Virus record (IMG/VR): IMGVR_UViG_3300013099_000017
Coordinates: 80,244-144,243 of that record
From: a virus
Strand: one strand, 5' to 3'
Length of the DNA: 64,000 nt
In this document: positions 7,966-15,044 of the stretch, one piece after another
Numbering within the stretch: the first letter of the stretch is position 1
Layout of the letters: every line of letters starts with the position of its first letter
Notes under the pieces: model-generated
What the model was told of the DNA's origin: nothing
Databases searched by the model: none
What the model saw: the letters and a program-made list of their open reading frames with translations, nothing else
Position numbers and translations under genes: made by a program

Positions 7966-8048
7966 TATATCTCTTTTGGGATATATATATTTCATGAAAA
8001 TTAAACGATAATACAAGCATAAGATAAATTTCCAAAAGGAAAATAGTT
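7966..8048 (+). promoter_or_regulatory. promoter cassette (degenerate dyad)
   Basis: A poor dyad centred near 7976 lies 31 bases before the -10 box GATAAT at 8007. The leader ends in TTTCCAAAAGGAAA, the hairpin-forming ribosome binding site shared by this cassette family. Confidence 0.5.
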
Positions 8049-8258
8049 ATGTCAATCATTACATTAACAGCATTAGTTGAAGATAATGTACTCAATTTAT
8101 ATCCTGCAATATCAAAAGATGATAAGTGGTTTATTAGACATGATGGTGGTGCTAATGGTCAATTCACATTATTTGAAGTTTTAAGCAATGATGAAGTAGT
8201 AATAGTTGATTATTTTTCTACTGTTGATAAAGCAATTGAAGTAGGACAAAAACTATAA
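8049..8258 (+). CDS. hypothetical protein (69 aa)
   Basis: First gene after a promoter cassette. The protein is soluble, with a WFIRHDGGANGQF stretch near residue 30. No family recognised. Confidence 0.6.
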   Translation: MSIITLTALVEDNVLNLYPAISKDDKWFIRHDGGANGQFTLFEVLSNDEVVIVDYFSTVDKAIEVGQKL

Positions 8259-8659
8259 TGTTATCAATAGTTGATATTAAAGCAGGAAAAGCCATTTTTA
8301 CCGTATCTAATGATAAGGGTGATCATTACACATATAAAGTGAGTAAAGCGGATAATGGTTCTGTTTGGTTTGTTTCAACATTGGTTGGAAGTGATAACGA
8401 GAATTCTTATTCTTATCTTGGTATAATTACTACTGCAAATATTTTCAGATTGACCAAAGGTTCAAAATTTGGTGAAGATTCAAAATCATATAAAATTTTT
8501 AAATGGGTATTTGATATTATCAAAGGTGTCAAATCATTACCAATTGGATATGATGTTAAACATGCAGGATGTTGTTTGAAATGTGGTAGAACTTTGACAA
8601 CACCCGAAAGTATTGATAGTGGTTATGGTCCGGTTTGTCTTAAAAAGGTATATGGTTAA
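8258..8659 (+). CDS. zinc-binding protein with C-terminal DUF6011-like motif
   Basis: The C terminus (residues 107 to 130) reads CCLKCGRTLTTPESIDSGYG then PVC. This is the CxxCGR.LT.PESI..G.GP.C signature of a small phage zinc-binding domain (DUF6011-like). Residues 1 to 100 are a beta-rich domain I do not recognise. The start shares a base with the previous stop. Confidence 0.65.
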   Translation: MLSIVDIKAGKAIFTVSNDKGDHYTYKVSKADNGSVWFVSTLVGSDNENSYSYLGIITTANIFRLTKGSKFGEDSKSYKIFKWVFDIIKGVKSLPIGYDVKHAGCCLKCGRTLTTPESIDSGYGPVCLKKVYG

Positions 8660-8661
8660 TT

Positions 8662-8829
8662 ATGAAACAACTTGAATTTAAACCATATTTTGATGGTGGA
8701 TTAAATTTAGTTGGTGATTATACCGTTGTTTGGTGTGGACGTTCAATTGTTCTTTTGGGTACATATGATGGTATTGAAAATATTGATACTAGAGAATATA
8801 TTATTAACATTAATGATTTGACTTTATAG
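8662..8829 (+). CDS. hypothetical protein (55 aa)
   Basis: It begins MKQLEFKPYFDGGLNLVGDY and ends at TAG 8827-8829. It lies two bases after the preceding gene. Beta-rich, no recognised motif. Confidence 0.5.
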   Translation: MKQLEFKPYFDGGLNLVGDYTVVWCGRSIVLLGTYDGIENIDTREYIININDLTL

Positions 8830-8836
8830 GTGAAAA

Positions 8837-9025
8837 ATGTTTAAAATTGAAGTACACACCGTTGATGGAGAAACAACTTATACAGCGATAGCAATTGAAG
8901 AAGTTTATAATATTTATTATATTGATGGAACTTGGACTGCTATTGACAAAGATAATAAAATTGTTGATAAAGACAGGTATCGTTATGATTTATTTGATAG
9001 GTTGGAAATGTTATATGAAAAATAA
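8837..9025 (+). CDS. hypothetical protein (62 aa)
   Basis: TAGGTGAAAA gives a good ribosome binding site. The protein has repeated aromatic and acidic residues (YTAIAIEEVYNIYYIDGTW). Function unknown. Confidence 0.55.
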   Translation: MFKIEVHTVDGETTYTAIAIEEVYNIYYIDGTWTAIDKDNKIVDKDRYRYDLFDRLEMLYEK

Positions 9026-9182
9026 AGAACCATGTATTGATTGTCCGGATAAAGAAGAAATTCTTAAATTATTAAATTCGGTTCATGATAAGGGTGTACC
9101 AAATTGGTCAACATCTGATCTTCAATTGGTTCGTGAAAATTTGAAGTTATTAACTTATCTTTGGTTCAGGGTCGAATTATGA
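9015..9182 (+). CDS. hypothetical protein (55 aa)
   Basis: I start at the ATG at 9015, inside the end of the previous gene; it begins MKNKEPCIDCPDKEEI. A CxxC pair near residue 7 may hold a metal. It ends by overlapping the methyltransferase start (ATGA). Confidence 0.5.
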   Translation: MKNKEPCIDCPDKEEILKLLNSVHDKGVPNWSTSDLQLVRENLKLLTYLWFRVEL

Positions 9183-10111
9183 ATGTATTGGGATTGTTTT
9201 CTGGTATTGGTGGATTTGAATATGGATTACAAAATGTTGGATATAATATTAAGGCATTATGTGAGATTGAACCATATCCAGTTTCAGTATTAAAGAAAAA
9301 CTTTCCAACTATACCTATAATTAATGACGTTAGGGATATTGTTCATAATTCATTTAAAGATATTGATGTTATTGCTGGTGGATTTCCATGTACAGATATA
9401 TCCAGAGCAGGAAAAATGAATGGTGGTATACGTGGTGAAAAATCTGGATTATGGTTTGAATTTAGGAGAATAATAAATGACATTAAACCAAAATATGCTA
9501 TTATTGAAAACGTCAATTCAATACTTGGAAACGGAATTGAAACAGTCTTATCCAACCTTGCCGAAATCGGGTATGATGCGACTTGGACATCGTATGACAC
9601 AAAATACTTTGGATTACCACAACGTAGAAGTAGAGTGTATATTATTGCCGTTCGTGACGGAATCAAAGACGGAACCGAAATCTTCCAGTTTAAAGAACGT
9701 AGTACAGAACAACACAGATACAAAGTTCAATCTATCAAAAAGAGCTTTGAATGGGATTATACGCAGGATGGAAGAATCGAAAATCCCTTTGCCTTTTTTA
9801 CTAGACAAAGAAGTGATGAATTTGCTTGTACAGGATTAAGTTCTACTTTAATGAAGCGAGATTATAAAGATTTTACCGATATAATAGCCCAAAATGGACA
9901 ATTAAGACGGGTTACACCAACTGAGCGTATGTTGTTGCAGGGGTTTCCAAAAGATTGGCTTATAAAGTCAACTAACACCAATATGTATTCATGCAATGGA
10001 ATGAGTGTACCAGTTATTGAAGAAATTGGAAAACAATTATTTCAATATGATAAAAAATATGGTATGATGTCATATGTTAAAGATATTAAACTACAAAGGA
10101 AATTGTTTTGA
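9179..10111 (+). CDS. DNA (cytosine-5) methyltransferase
   Basis: It transfers a C1 group from SAM to cytosine C5 in DNA. Motif I is LGLFSGIGGFEYGL at the N terminus. Motif IV is GGFPCTDIS near residue 70, with the catalytic cysteine. Motif VI is ENV near 105, motif VIII QRRSRV near 145 and motif X NGMSVPVIEEIG near 285. The usual Gly of motif X GN is Cys here (CNG), while the Asn is kept. The ATG at 9179 overlaps the previous stop; six more upstream in-frame codons are possible. It overlaps the next gene, a CmoA-like SAM enzyme, by four bases, so the two products are probably made together. Target sequence unknown. Confidence 0.88.
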   Translation: MNVLGLFSGIGGFEYGLQNVGYNIKALCEIEPYPVSVLKKNFPTIPIINDVRDIVHNSFKDIDVIAGGFPCTDISRAGKMNGGIRGEKSGLWFEFRRIINDIKPKYAIIENVNSILGNGIETVLSNLAEIGYDATWTSYDTKYFGLPQRRSRVYIIAVRDGIKDGTEIFQFKERSTEQHRYKVQSIKKSFEWDYTQDGRIENPFAFFTRQRSDEFACTGLSSTLMKRDYKDFTDIIAQNGQLRRVTPTERMLLQGFPKDWLIKSTNTNMYSCNGMSVPVIEEIGKQLFQYDKKYGMMSYVKDIKLQRKLF

Positions 10112-10767
10112 AAAAAGATACTTTTAAGTTTGAAGATATTGATAATTTTAATCGACATATTGAATTGTCTATCCCAAATTACAAAGGATTAGTTGATATA
10201 TTCACATCATTTGCTTATGAATTCACTACACATGATGGGGTATTAATTGATTTGGGGTGTAGTACAGGATCATTCTTGGAACAATTGCCAAAAATAAAAA
10301 GTGCTCAATATATTGGTGTTGATGAAGTTGAATTTGTAGATCAAATTAATGTTAATAATGAATTTGATTATACTTTTATTAAAGGTGATATCTTGGATTG
10401 TTTAACTGAATATAATAATGATGATATTGATGTTATTGTATTAATGTTTACATTACAGTTTTTGGGTAATAAAAAACGTAAAAAAGTTGTTCAAGAATTA
10501 AAGAAATTTGTTGAACGTGGTACAACTGTATTAATATCGGAAAAAGTTTATTTAAATGATAGTAAAGTTAATTCTATTTTACAAAGAAACCATAGAGCAA
10601 TGAAGCGTCATAATTTTACTGATACTGAAATAGTAAATAAAGAATATCAATTGGCTGGCTCAATGTTTAATAAATCATATACTGACATTATAGAAGAATT
10701 GAATTTTATTGGAAATGTCAACCAAGTTTGGCAAAGTTATAATTTTATGGGATGGGTGATAAAATGA
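10108..10767 (+). CDS. CmoA-like SAM-dependent enzyme (carboxy-SAM synthase family)
   Basis: A class I SAM-binding fold: motif I is LIDLGCSTGSF near residue 50. The stretch VLMFTLQFL, the LISEKVY strand, KV..IL...H..MKR and a final W..YNFMGW follow the order and spacing of E. coli CmoA. CmoA makes carboxy-S-adenosylmethionine from SAM and prephenate for tRNA U34 modification. No CmoB partner is seen; instead the gene overlaps a cytosine-C5 DNA methyltransferase. By hand alignment the arginine thought to hold the extra carboxylate in CmoA (R199) is glutamate here, so the substrate may differ. The start is TTG at 10108 with AAAGGAAA upstream. Confidence 0.7.
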   Translation: MKKDTFKFEDIDNFNRHIELSIPNYKGLVDIFTSFAYEFTTHDGVLIDLGCSTGSFLEQLPKIKSAQYIGVDEVEFVDQINVNNEFDYTFIKGDILDCLTEYNNDDIDVIVLMFTLQFLGNKKRKKVVQELKKFVERGTTVLISEKVYLNDSKVNSILQRNHRAMKRHNFTDTEIVNKEYQLAGSMFNKSYTDIIEELNFIGNVNQVWQSYNFMGWVIK

Positions 10768-11009
10768 TTGAATTAGATGAACCAAAATATAAACAAGCAA
10801 TAAAAATGTTATATGATAATGGTATTATGTGTGAAGCTGTACGTGATGAAGAAAATGATATAAAATTGGCAGTTGAAGGAGAATTTAATTTTTTTGATTA
10901 TTATCCTTCAACAGGTAGATGGGTGCAACGATTGAGTCATGAATATTTGAGTACAGCCAGAGAAGGATTTAGTTTACTAAAATTAATTAATTATATAAAG
11001 GATCAATAA
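10764..11009 (+). CDS. hypothetical protein, paralogue A (81 aa)
   Basis: The start ATG overlaps the stop of the CmoA-like gene. It shares FDYYPSTGRW and GFSLLKLI with the next gene (FIDFYPTTGNW, GFSLRNLI), so the two are tandem paralogues of a small alpha/beta fold. Function unknown. Confidence 0.6.
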   Translation: MIELDEPKYKQAIKMLYDNGIMCEAVRDEENDIKLAVEGEFNFFDYYPSTGRWVQRLSHEYLSTAREGFSLLKLINYIKDQ

Positions 11010-11242
11010 TGCACGATAAAACACAAAGAGCTATGGATGCTTTGGAAATTAATCAGATTGGGTTTGAAGTAAAAAATAATGGTATCCAGTTAATTGTAGA
11101 GGGGAATGATGGATTTATTGATTTTTACCCTACTACAGGAAATTGGAAATGTCGAATTAATGATTCTGAAACTTATGATTCAGGAACCGGATTTAGTTTG
11201 AGAAATTTAATTGATCATATTTTGGGGGATCATCGTGGGTGA
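11009..11242 (+). CDS. hypothetical protein, paralogue B (77 aa)
   Basis: A paralogue of the preceding protein through the YPxTGxW and GFSLxxLI motifs. It starts within one base of the upstream stop. Confidence 0.6.
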   Translation: MHDKTQRAMDALEINQIGFEVKNNGIQLIVEGNDGFIDFYPTTGNWKCRINDSETYDSGTGFSLRNLIDHILGDHRG

Positions 11243-11489
11243 AATATCCGATAGTTATTATTTACCAGTAAAAGAAGATTCCTTTATTACTTATGCTATT
11301 GCCAAAGAAGATGTGATGGAAGAATTTAGATATTTAACAAATATCTCTCAATATTCACCATCACTCAAACGAGCTAATATATATAAATTAAATGAAGGAT
11401 TATCTAAATTATTCCAATTAGAAAATCATGTTTTGTTGAAGTTGGAAACTAAGGTAAGTCGGGTTGACGTGGAGGTCAAAAATGGCTAG
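11235..11489 (+). CDS. hypothetical protein (84 aa), GTG start
   Basis: I start at GTG 11235 because GGGGGAT lies 5 bases upstream and the position overlaps the previous stop. The protein begins MGEISDSYYLPVKEDSF. Helical and charged, no recognised family. Confidence 0.5.
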   Translation: MGEISDSYYLPVKEDSFITYAIAKEDVMEEFRYLTNISQYSPSLKRANIYKLNEGLSKLFQLENHVLLKLETKVSRVDVEVKNG

Positions 11490-11721
11490 AAAAGGTAAAA
11501 AACGTAGTATTGCAGTATTTGGTTGTACTCTTGATGATGGTTCATAATTGAATCACACAGATTCTGAATTTGTTTCTGTTATTGTAAATCCTGATAAAAC
11601 TGTAAGTGTAACTGATATTAACAACAATAGTACAATATTATTAGATATTAATGGTGATCCGGTTAAATCCGAGAACAAATTAATTAACGATAATATTTTG
11701 CCATTTCTTTCAATTCTATAA
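11482..11721 (+). pseudogene. small protein gene with an in-frame TAA
   Basis: It opens MARKGKKRSIAVFGCTLDDGS, meets TAA at 11545-11547, and continues in the same frame for 57 codons (LNHTDSEFVSVIVNPDKTV...) to TAA 11719-11721. The downstream part looks coding. Its 3' end overlaps the convergent nuclease gene on the minus strand by 38 bases. A CAA to TAA substitution or damage from insertion of the nuclease are both possible. Confidence 0.5.
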
Positions 11722-11995
11722 TAGAAAGATTATTTTTGGCACGATTGGCTTTAACTGATAAAACTTGAATATTGTCTGGTTCATAACCAAGATCACTATC
11801 AATTCTATCTATTGAAGGTGAAAATTCATTATAACCCCTTGCATTATAATCAATAATATGGTTTAATAGTGGACACGTTAAAGGTAATGATAAATCATAT
11901 AAATCGGTTAATGTGAGTGTAAATTTAATATTTCTTTTTTTAGCAGATGCTTTCAAATGAGATAATAATTTTTTGTAGTTTAGTGTATGTATCAT
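11684..11995 (-). CDS. HNH-type phage endonuclease
   Basis: The order CPLLNHIIDYNARGYNEF, then SPSIDRIDSDLGYEPDNIQVLS, then KANRAKNNLSIIEL is characteristic of small free-standing phage nucleases of the HNH class. They cut DNA and often behave as mobile genes. I start at ATG 11995 (103 residues), because the region upstream in the frame is low-complexity. It is one of only two genes on the minus strand and has its own TATAAATA motif 11 bases upstream. It interrupts the local operon and overlaps a damaged gene. Confidence 0.7.
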   Translation of the reverse strand: MIHTLNYKKLLSHLKASAKKRNIKFTLTLTDLYDLSLPLTCPLLNHIIDYNARGYNEFSPSIDRIDSDLGYEPDNIQVLSVKANRAKNNLSIIELKEMAKYYR

Positions 11996-12006
11996 AATAT
12001 TGTAAT

Positions 12007-12014
12007 TATTTATA
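12007..12014 (-). promoter_or_regulatory. late promoter motif TATAAATA (minus strand)
   Basis: The exact motif read on the minus strand lies 11 bases before the ATG of the HNH-type nuclease. It gives this reversed gene its own late expression. Confidence 0.45.
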
Positions 12015-12026
12015 AGGTGAAATAAA

Positions 12027-12191
12027 ATGAACGATTGTTTTAGATGTAAGCGGAAACACACAACATATTGTAATAGTTGTCGTAAAAATCCAAAATTGAA
12101 AGATAATTTCATTGAAAGTGATGAATATCATATTAATAAGTGGAGTTTGGAAGGAAAAGGTGCTAAGGTAATTGATGTCACTTATATGTAA
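12027..12191 (+). CDS. small zinc-binding protein (54 aa)
   Basis: It begins MNDCFRCKRKHTTYC and has two CxxC pairs (CFRC and CNSC), so a zinc knuckle is likely. AAGGTGAAATAAA gives a good ribosome binding site. It is divergent from the HNH-type gene. Confidence 0.55.
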   Translation: MNDCFRCKRKHTTYCNSCRKNPKLKDNFIESDEYHINKWSLEGKGAKVIDVTYM

Positions 12192-12201
12192 TTATTATTT
12201 T

Positions 12202-12209
12202 TATAAATA
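12202..12209 (+). promoter_or_regulatory. late promoter motif TATAAATA
   Basis: Exact match 27 bases before the start of the kinase gene at 12237. This fits late expression of a protein that carries a capsid-targeting-like N terminus. Confidence 0.6.
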
Positions 12210-12236
12210 GATAAAATAACTTTATAAGGTCAATTA

Positions 12237-13175
12237 ATGTTAAAATTCAAAAACTATCTTGTTGAACAGGATTTATTAAATGAGAAACTATTATTAATTA
12301 ATAGTGGTAAAAAATATGGACAGGTAGTTTTTCTTGCTGGTGGTGCTGGTTCTGGAAAGGGGTTTGCTGGAAATAATTTTATGAATATTCAGGATTTTAA
12401 AGTTCGGGATGTTGATGAAATGAAAAAAGCATATCTTACACTTAATAAATTGAGACACAAATATCCTGAATTAGATGGACTTGATTTAAAAAAACCAGAA
12501 GATGTTTTTAAAATGCATGGTTTTATTAAGAAAAAAGGTACAGTTAAATCTACATTAGATAATATGCTTTCTGTTATTGTAAATCCAAACATTTTACCAA
12601 ATATCGTATTTGATGTTACATTACAGTATGTTTCTAAAATTGATGATACCGTTCCATTATTAATCAAAGCTGGATATAAACCCGAAAATATTCATATTAT
12701 ATGGGTGTTGACTGATTATGAAATTGCATTTAAAGCAAATTTGGAAAGGGATCGTATTGTTCCTTATGGTAAAGATGGTACACCAAATATTATATTAGAT
12801 ACTCATGTTGGTGCAAGTAAAACAATGTGGAATATTGTTGGTAAAAATAATATTCCAAAATCAATTAATGGCGGTATTTATGTTATACTGAATAATCGTG
12901 ATCAAACTATTGTATTTAAAGAAGGTGATAAAAAAGATTTCAGAACAGCAAAAGATGATAAAGATGCACCAGCAAAAATAACAACAAGCCCTAGAAAATA
13001 TGTTAGTAAAAGTAGTGAGAATTACAAAAAGAAAACTATCGTTGTTAAAGATTTCACATATTTAACATATAAAGAACCTGGGAAGGCTCCCAAAAAAGAT
13101 AAAGAAATTTATAAACAGTTATTTGGATGGGTTAAAGCTAATATTCCAAAATCAGCATTAAAATTCATTAATTGA
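12237..13175 (+). CDS. zeta-toxin-like P-loop kinase with capsid-targeting-like N terminus
   Basis: Residues 1 to 10 (MLKFKNYLVE) match the T4-type capsid-targeting peptide. A P-loop follows near residue 37 (LAGGAGSGKG) and a basic patch with R183 and D187 later on, as in zeta-toxin or chloramphenicol-phosphotransferase-type small-molecule kinases. It is 312 residues. The late promoter upstream and the N-terminal motif suggest packaging into the capsid. Substrate unknown; UDP-N-acetylglucosamine is the known target of zeta toxins but is not shown here. Confidence 0.65.
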   Translation: MLKFKNYLVEQDLLNEKLLLINSGKKYGQVVFLAGGAGSGKGFAGNNFMNIQDFKVRDVDEMKKAYLTLNKLRHKYPELDGLDLKKPEDVFKMHGFIKKKGTVKSTLDNMLSVIVNPNILPNIVFDVTLQYVSKIDDTVPLLIKAGYKPENIHIIWVLTDYEIAFKANLERDRIVPYGKDGTPNIILDTHVGASKTMWNIVGKNNIPKSINGGIYVILNNRDQTIVFKEGDKKDFRTAKDDKDAPAKITTSPRKYVSKSSENYKKKTIVVKDFTYLTYKEPGKAPKKDKEIYKQLFGWVKANIPKSALKFIN

Positions 13176-13189
13176 TGATATATATCCCA

Positions 13190-13275
13190 TTGTGAGTATA
13201 TACATTAACATTTAATAATGTGATAATAATCCTGTAGTGAGAGATAGCGTTCCCATTTAAAGAAAAGGAGTCGAT
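13190..13275 (+). promoter_or_regulatory. promoter cassette
   Basis: A CCCATTGTGAG dyad centred at 13201 sits 31 bases before -10 GATAAT at 13232. The leader differs from the others, ending in AAAGGAGTCGAT rather than the CTTCCAAAAGGAA hairpin. Confidence 0.6.
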
Positions 13276-13476
13276 ATGAGTTATTCAGTTGTTCATTCCG
13301 AAAGATATTTAGTTGATAAAAAAGAAACAGAATATTCTAGTCTGGAAAAAATCAAAGAACGTTATTCCGTTTATTGGAATTATGTTAAAGATGAAATTTC
13401 TGCTCTGAATGTTGGTGATAGTGTTGATGTTCATTATGATGATTATGTTTCTCTGAATGTTAAAAAAGTTTCTTAA
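13276..13476 (+). CDS. hypothetical protein (66 aa)
   Basis: A strong AAAGGAG ribosome binding site and a single-gene transcription unit between two promoter cassettes. The protein is charged and alpha/beta, with VGDSVDVHYDDYVSL at the C terminus. Unknown. Confidence 0.6.
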   Translation: MSYSVVHSERYLVDKKETEYSSLEKIKERYSVYWNYVKDEISALNVGDSVDVHYDDYVSLNVKKVS

Positions 13477-13478
13477 CT

Positions 13479-13579
13479 CTTGATCTAGATCAAGGTAAAT
13501 ATCCTCTATCATTGATATACTATATTTGTGGTGAGGGAATTGTTCCCAAAATAGAAAAACTTCCAAAAGGAAATTCAAA
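13479..13579 (+). promoter_or_regulatory. promoter cassette with a perfect FNR-type box
   Basis: TTGATCTAGATCAA at 13480-13493 matches the FNR consensus TTGAT-N4-ATCAA exactly and extends to a 16-base palindrome. Its centre is 29.5 bases before the -10 TATACT at 13516, which puts it near -41.5, the class II activator position. A GGGAA/TTCCC hairpin and the CTTCCAAAAGGAAA leader follow. Confidence 0.65.
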
Positions 13580-14155
13580 ATGAAAGCAACACATAAAGGT
13601 ACTTGTCAATGTTGTGGTGCAATGCAAAAACTTCCAAATGGCGTATTATCTAATCATGGTTATACAGTTGATTGGGGTATGTTCAATGGCACTTGTCAAG
13701 GTGCAGGTCATAAGCCTTTTGAAAAATCAACAGATTTAATCGAAAGTTTCATAAATCAAGCCAAAGCTCAAATCGAAAATTTAAACAATGAAATCAGTGA
13801 AGTTTCTAATTCAACTGATGTTAAATCGGTTTGGTATCGTAAATATATTCCTGCAACATACAGCAAACAAGCACATTATGTTTGGGAAAAACGTGGTTTA
13901 TTATTAGATAAAGTTTATTCTGAAAGATTTACTTCTTGGAAATGGGATAGTTTACCAACTGATACCAAAGACGTTAATCGTGGTAAAACAGGTGTTGGTG
14001 ATCATAAACCAAATCCCGATGATGCAGTTAAATTTGAAAATGAAAAATATACCGCAATGTTAAGCAAAAAGGTTCAAGGTATTGAAGGTTATATCCAATG
14101 GCAAGAAGAACGTATTTCCGGTTGGACTGAGCAACCTTTACAGGAAATTAAATAA
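13580..14155 (+). CDS. zinc-binding coiled-coil protein (191 aa)
   Basis: The N terminus has GTCQCCGAMQKLPNG then GTCQGAGHKPF, a C..C...C..H metal site. Residues 50 to 75 form a coiled coil (LIESFINQAKAQIENLNNEI). It belongs to a widespread type of phage protein of unknown function. First gene behind the FNR-box cassette. Confidence 0.6.
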   Translation: MKATHKGTCQCCGAMQKLPNGVLSNHGYTVDWGMFNGTCQGAGHKPFEKSTDLIESFINQAKAQIENLNNEISEVSNSTDVKSVWYRKYIPATYSKQAHYVWEKRGLLLDKVYSERFTSWKWDSLPTDTKDVNRGKTGVGDHKPNPDDAVKFENEKYTAMLSKKVQGIEGYIQWQEERISGWTEQPLQEIK

Positions 14156-14343
14156 TGTTAAAACCTAGAATTGCTAAACTGAAAAAGGATACTCAATTAA
14201 AAATTAAACGATATGTAAATTTTCAAGAACAATATATTGGTGAAGTTGGGGATAAATCTCCAACATATTTTTTATTCTTGAAACGCATGGAAAAACAATA
14301 TCATAAAACCCTATCCACAATAAATAAACTTGGATCAAATTAA
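14155..14343 (+). CDS. hypothetical protein (62 aa), small helical family
   Basis: It has the pattern Y..F...ME..YHKTLSTINKL, shared with the genes at 14344, 14495 and 14670. This suggests a tandem family of short two-helix proteins. Start shares a base with the previous stop. Confidence 0.5.
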   Translation: MLKPRIAKLKKDTQLKIKRYVNFQEQYIGEVGDKSPTYFLFLKRMEKQYHKTLSTINKLGSN

Positions 14344-14493
14344 ATGGATGATACATTAACAATATCGGAAAAGATAAAAGAAGCTCAATATTATTTTAAT
14401 ACTTATTCTGAAACTGTCCGACTATATGAAGAAATTCATGGAGTCGGTAATTATTCACCTAAACTAACTGTATTATACACACTGGAATCATAA
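14344..14493 (+). CDS. hypothetical protein (49 aa)
   Basis: It opens MDDTLTISEKIKEAQYYF and ends in YSPKLTVLYTLES. Two short helices like its neighbours. It abuts the previous stop without a gap. Confidence 0.45.
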   Translation: MDDTLTISEKIKEAQYYFNTYSETVRLYEEIHGVGNYSPKLTVLYTLES

Positions 14494-14494
14494 A

Positions 14495-14686
14495 ATGGAT
14501 ATTGAAGAAATAAAAAAAGAACACAATTATATGTTGGATAGTTATTCAAAACAACTAAAAACATATCAAGATGAAAATGGATGTGATGATTATCCTGATT
14601 ATATGATGTATACAATTAAATTGATAGAATTTTATCGTGGTACTTTGACTATATTAAATCGAATTGAAAATGGTGTATTTAAATGA
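14495..14686 (+). CDS. hypothetical protein (63 aa)
   Basis: It shares KQLKTYQDENG..DYP.YM.Y..KLIEFYRGTL with the short proteins around it. Part of the tandem helical family. Unknown function. Confidence 0.5.
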   Translation: MDIEEIKKEHNYMLDSYSKQLKTYQDENGCDDYPDYMMYTIKLIEFYRGTLTILNRIENGVFK

Positions 14687-14777
14687 ATATACAGAATATC
14701 TTGTTTACCGATTACAAATGGAAGAATATTATCGTGGTGTTTGGAACACATTAAATGAACTTAAACGGGGTGCATAA
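14670..14777 (+). CDS. hypothetical short protein (35 aa)
   Basis: Starting inside the preceding gene, the frame reads MVYLNEYTEYLVYRLQMEEY and then YRGVWNTLNELKRG. This is close to the end of the previous protein (FYRGTLTILNRIENG), so it looks like a truncated tandem copy. No clear ribosome binding site. Confidence 0.4.
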   Translation: MVYLNEYTEYLVYRLQMEEYYRGVWNTLNELKRGA

Positions 14778-14941
14778 TGAAAAAATATAAATTCTCTGTT
14801 ATTTATTTCATCTATAATGAAGAAGATGAAATAAAAAAAGTTATTGATGTTATGTATGGCTCAGGACATCAATCAGTTGTAGATGAAATCAAAAAACTGG
14901 AAAATTTTGTCACTATGGTTTATATTGGAGTAATTGAGTAA
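14777..14941 (+). CDS. hypothetical protein (54 aa)
   Basis: It begins MKKYKFSVIYFIYNEEDE, with TAATG overlap on the previous gene. It could be a beta-strand-rich domain. The start only loosely resembles the capsid-targeting motif and lacks its E/L positions, so I do not count it there. Confidence 0.5.
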   Translation: MKKYKFSVIYFIYNEEDEIKKVIDVMYGSGHQSVVDEIKKLENFVTMVYIGVIE

Positions 14942-15044
14942 TATATCCCATTGTAGGTATATATTTATCAATATAATTGTGAGATACTATACTTGTGGTG
15001 AGGGGATTTCCCCAATTAGATAAACTTCCAAAAGGAAATAAATC
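14942..15044 (+). promoter_or_regulatory. promoter cassette
   Basis: Dyad CCCATTGTAGG centred at 14952, -10 GATACT at 14983 (31 bases on), then a GGGGATTTCCCC leader hairpin and CTTCCAAAAGGAAA before the ATG. Confidence 0.7.

Noticed and set aside
9343-9808. Minus-strand reading frames inside the methyltransferase and other long genes
   Set aside because: They lie opposite well-supported genes, lack ribosome binding sites and have unlikely compositions; treated as shadows.
9179-10111. Signature of a carboxymethylating C5 methyltransferase
   Set aside because: The motif X Asn, changed to Lys in the known engineered enzyme, aligns to Asn here (CNGMSV). I therefore do not claim carboxymethyl transfer from sequence.
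4053-11721. Reassignment of TAA to glutamine
   Set aside because: Many clear genes here, including ribonucleotide reductase, end at TAA with the next gene starting at once, so TAA is a working stop. Two isolated internal TAA codons are better explained as mutations or errors.
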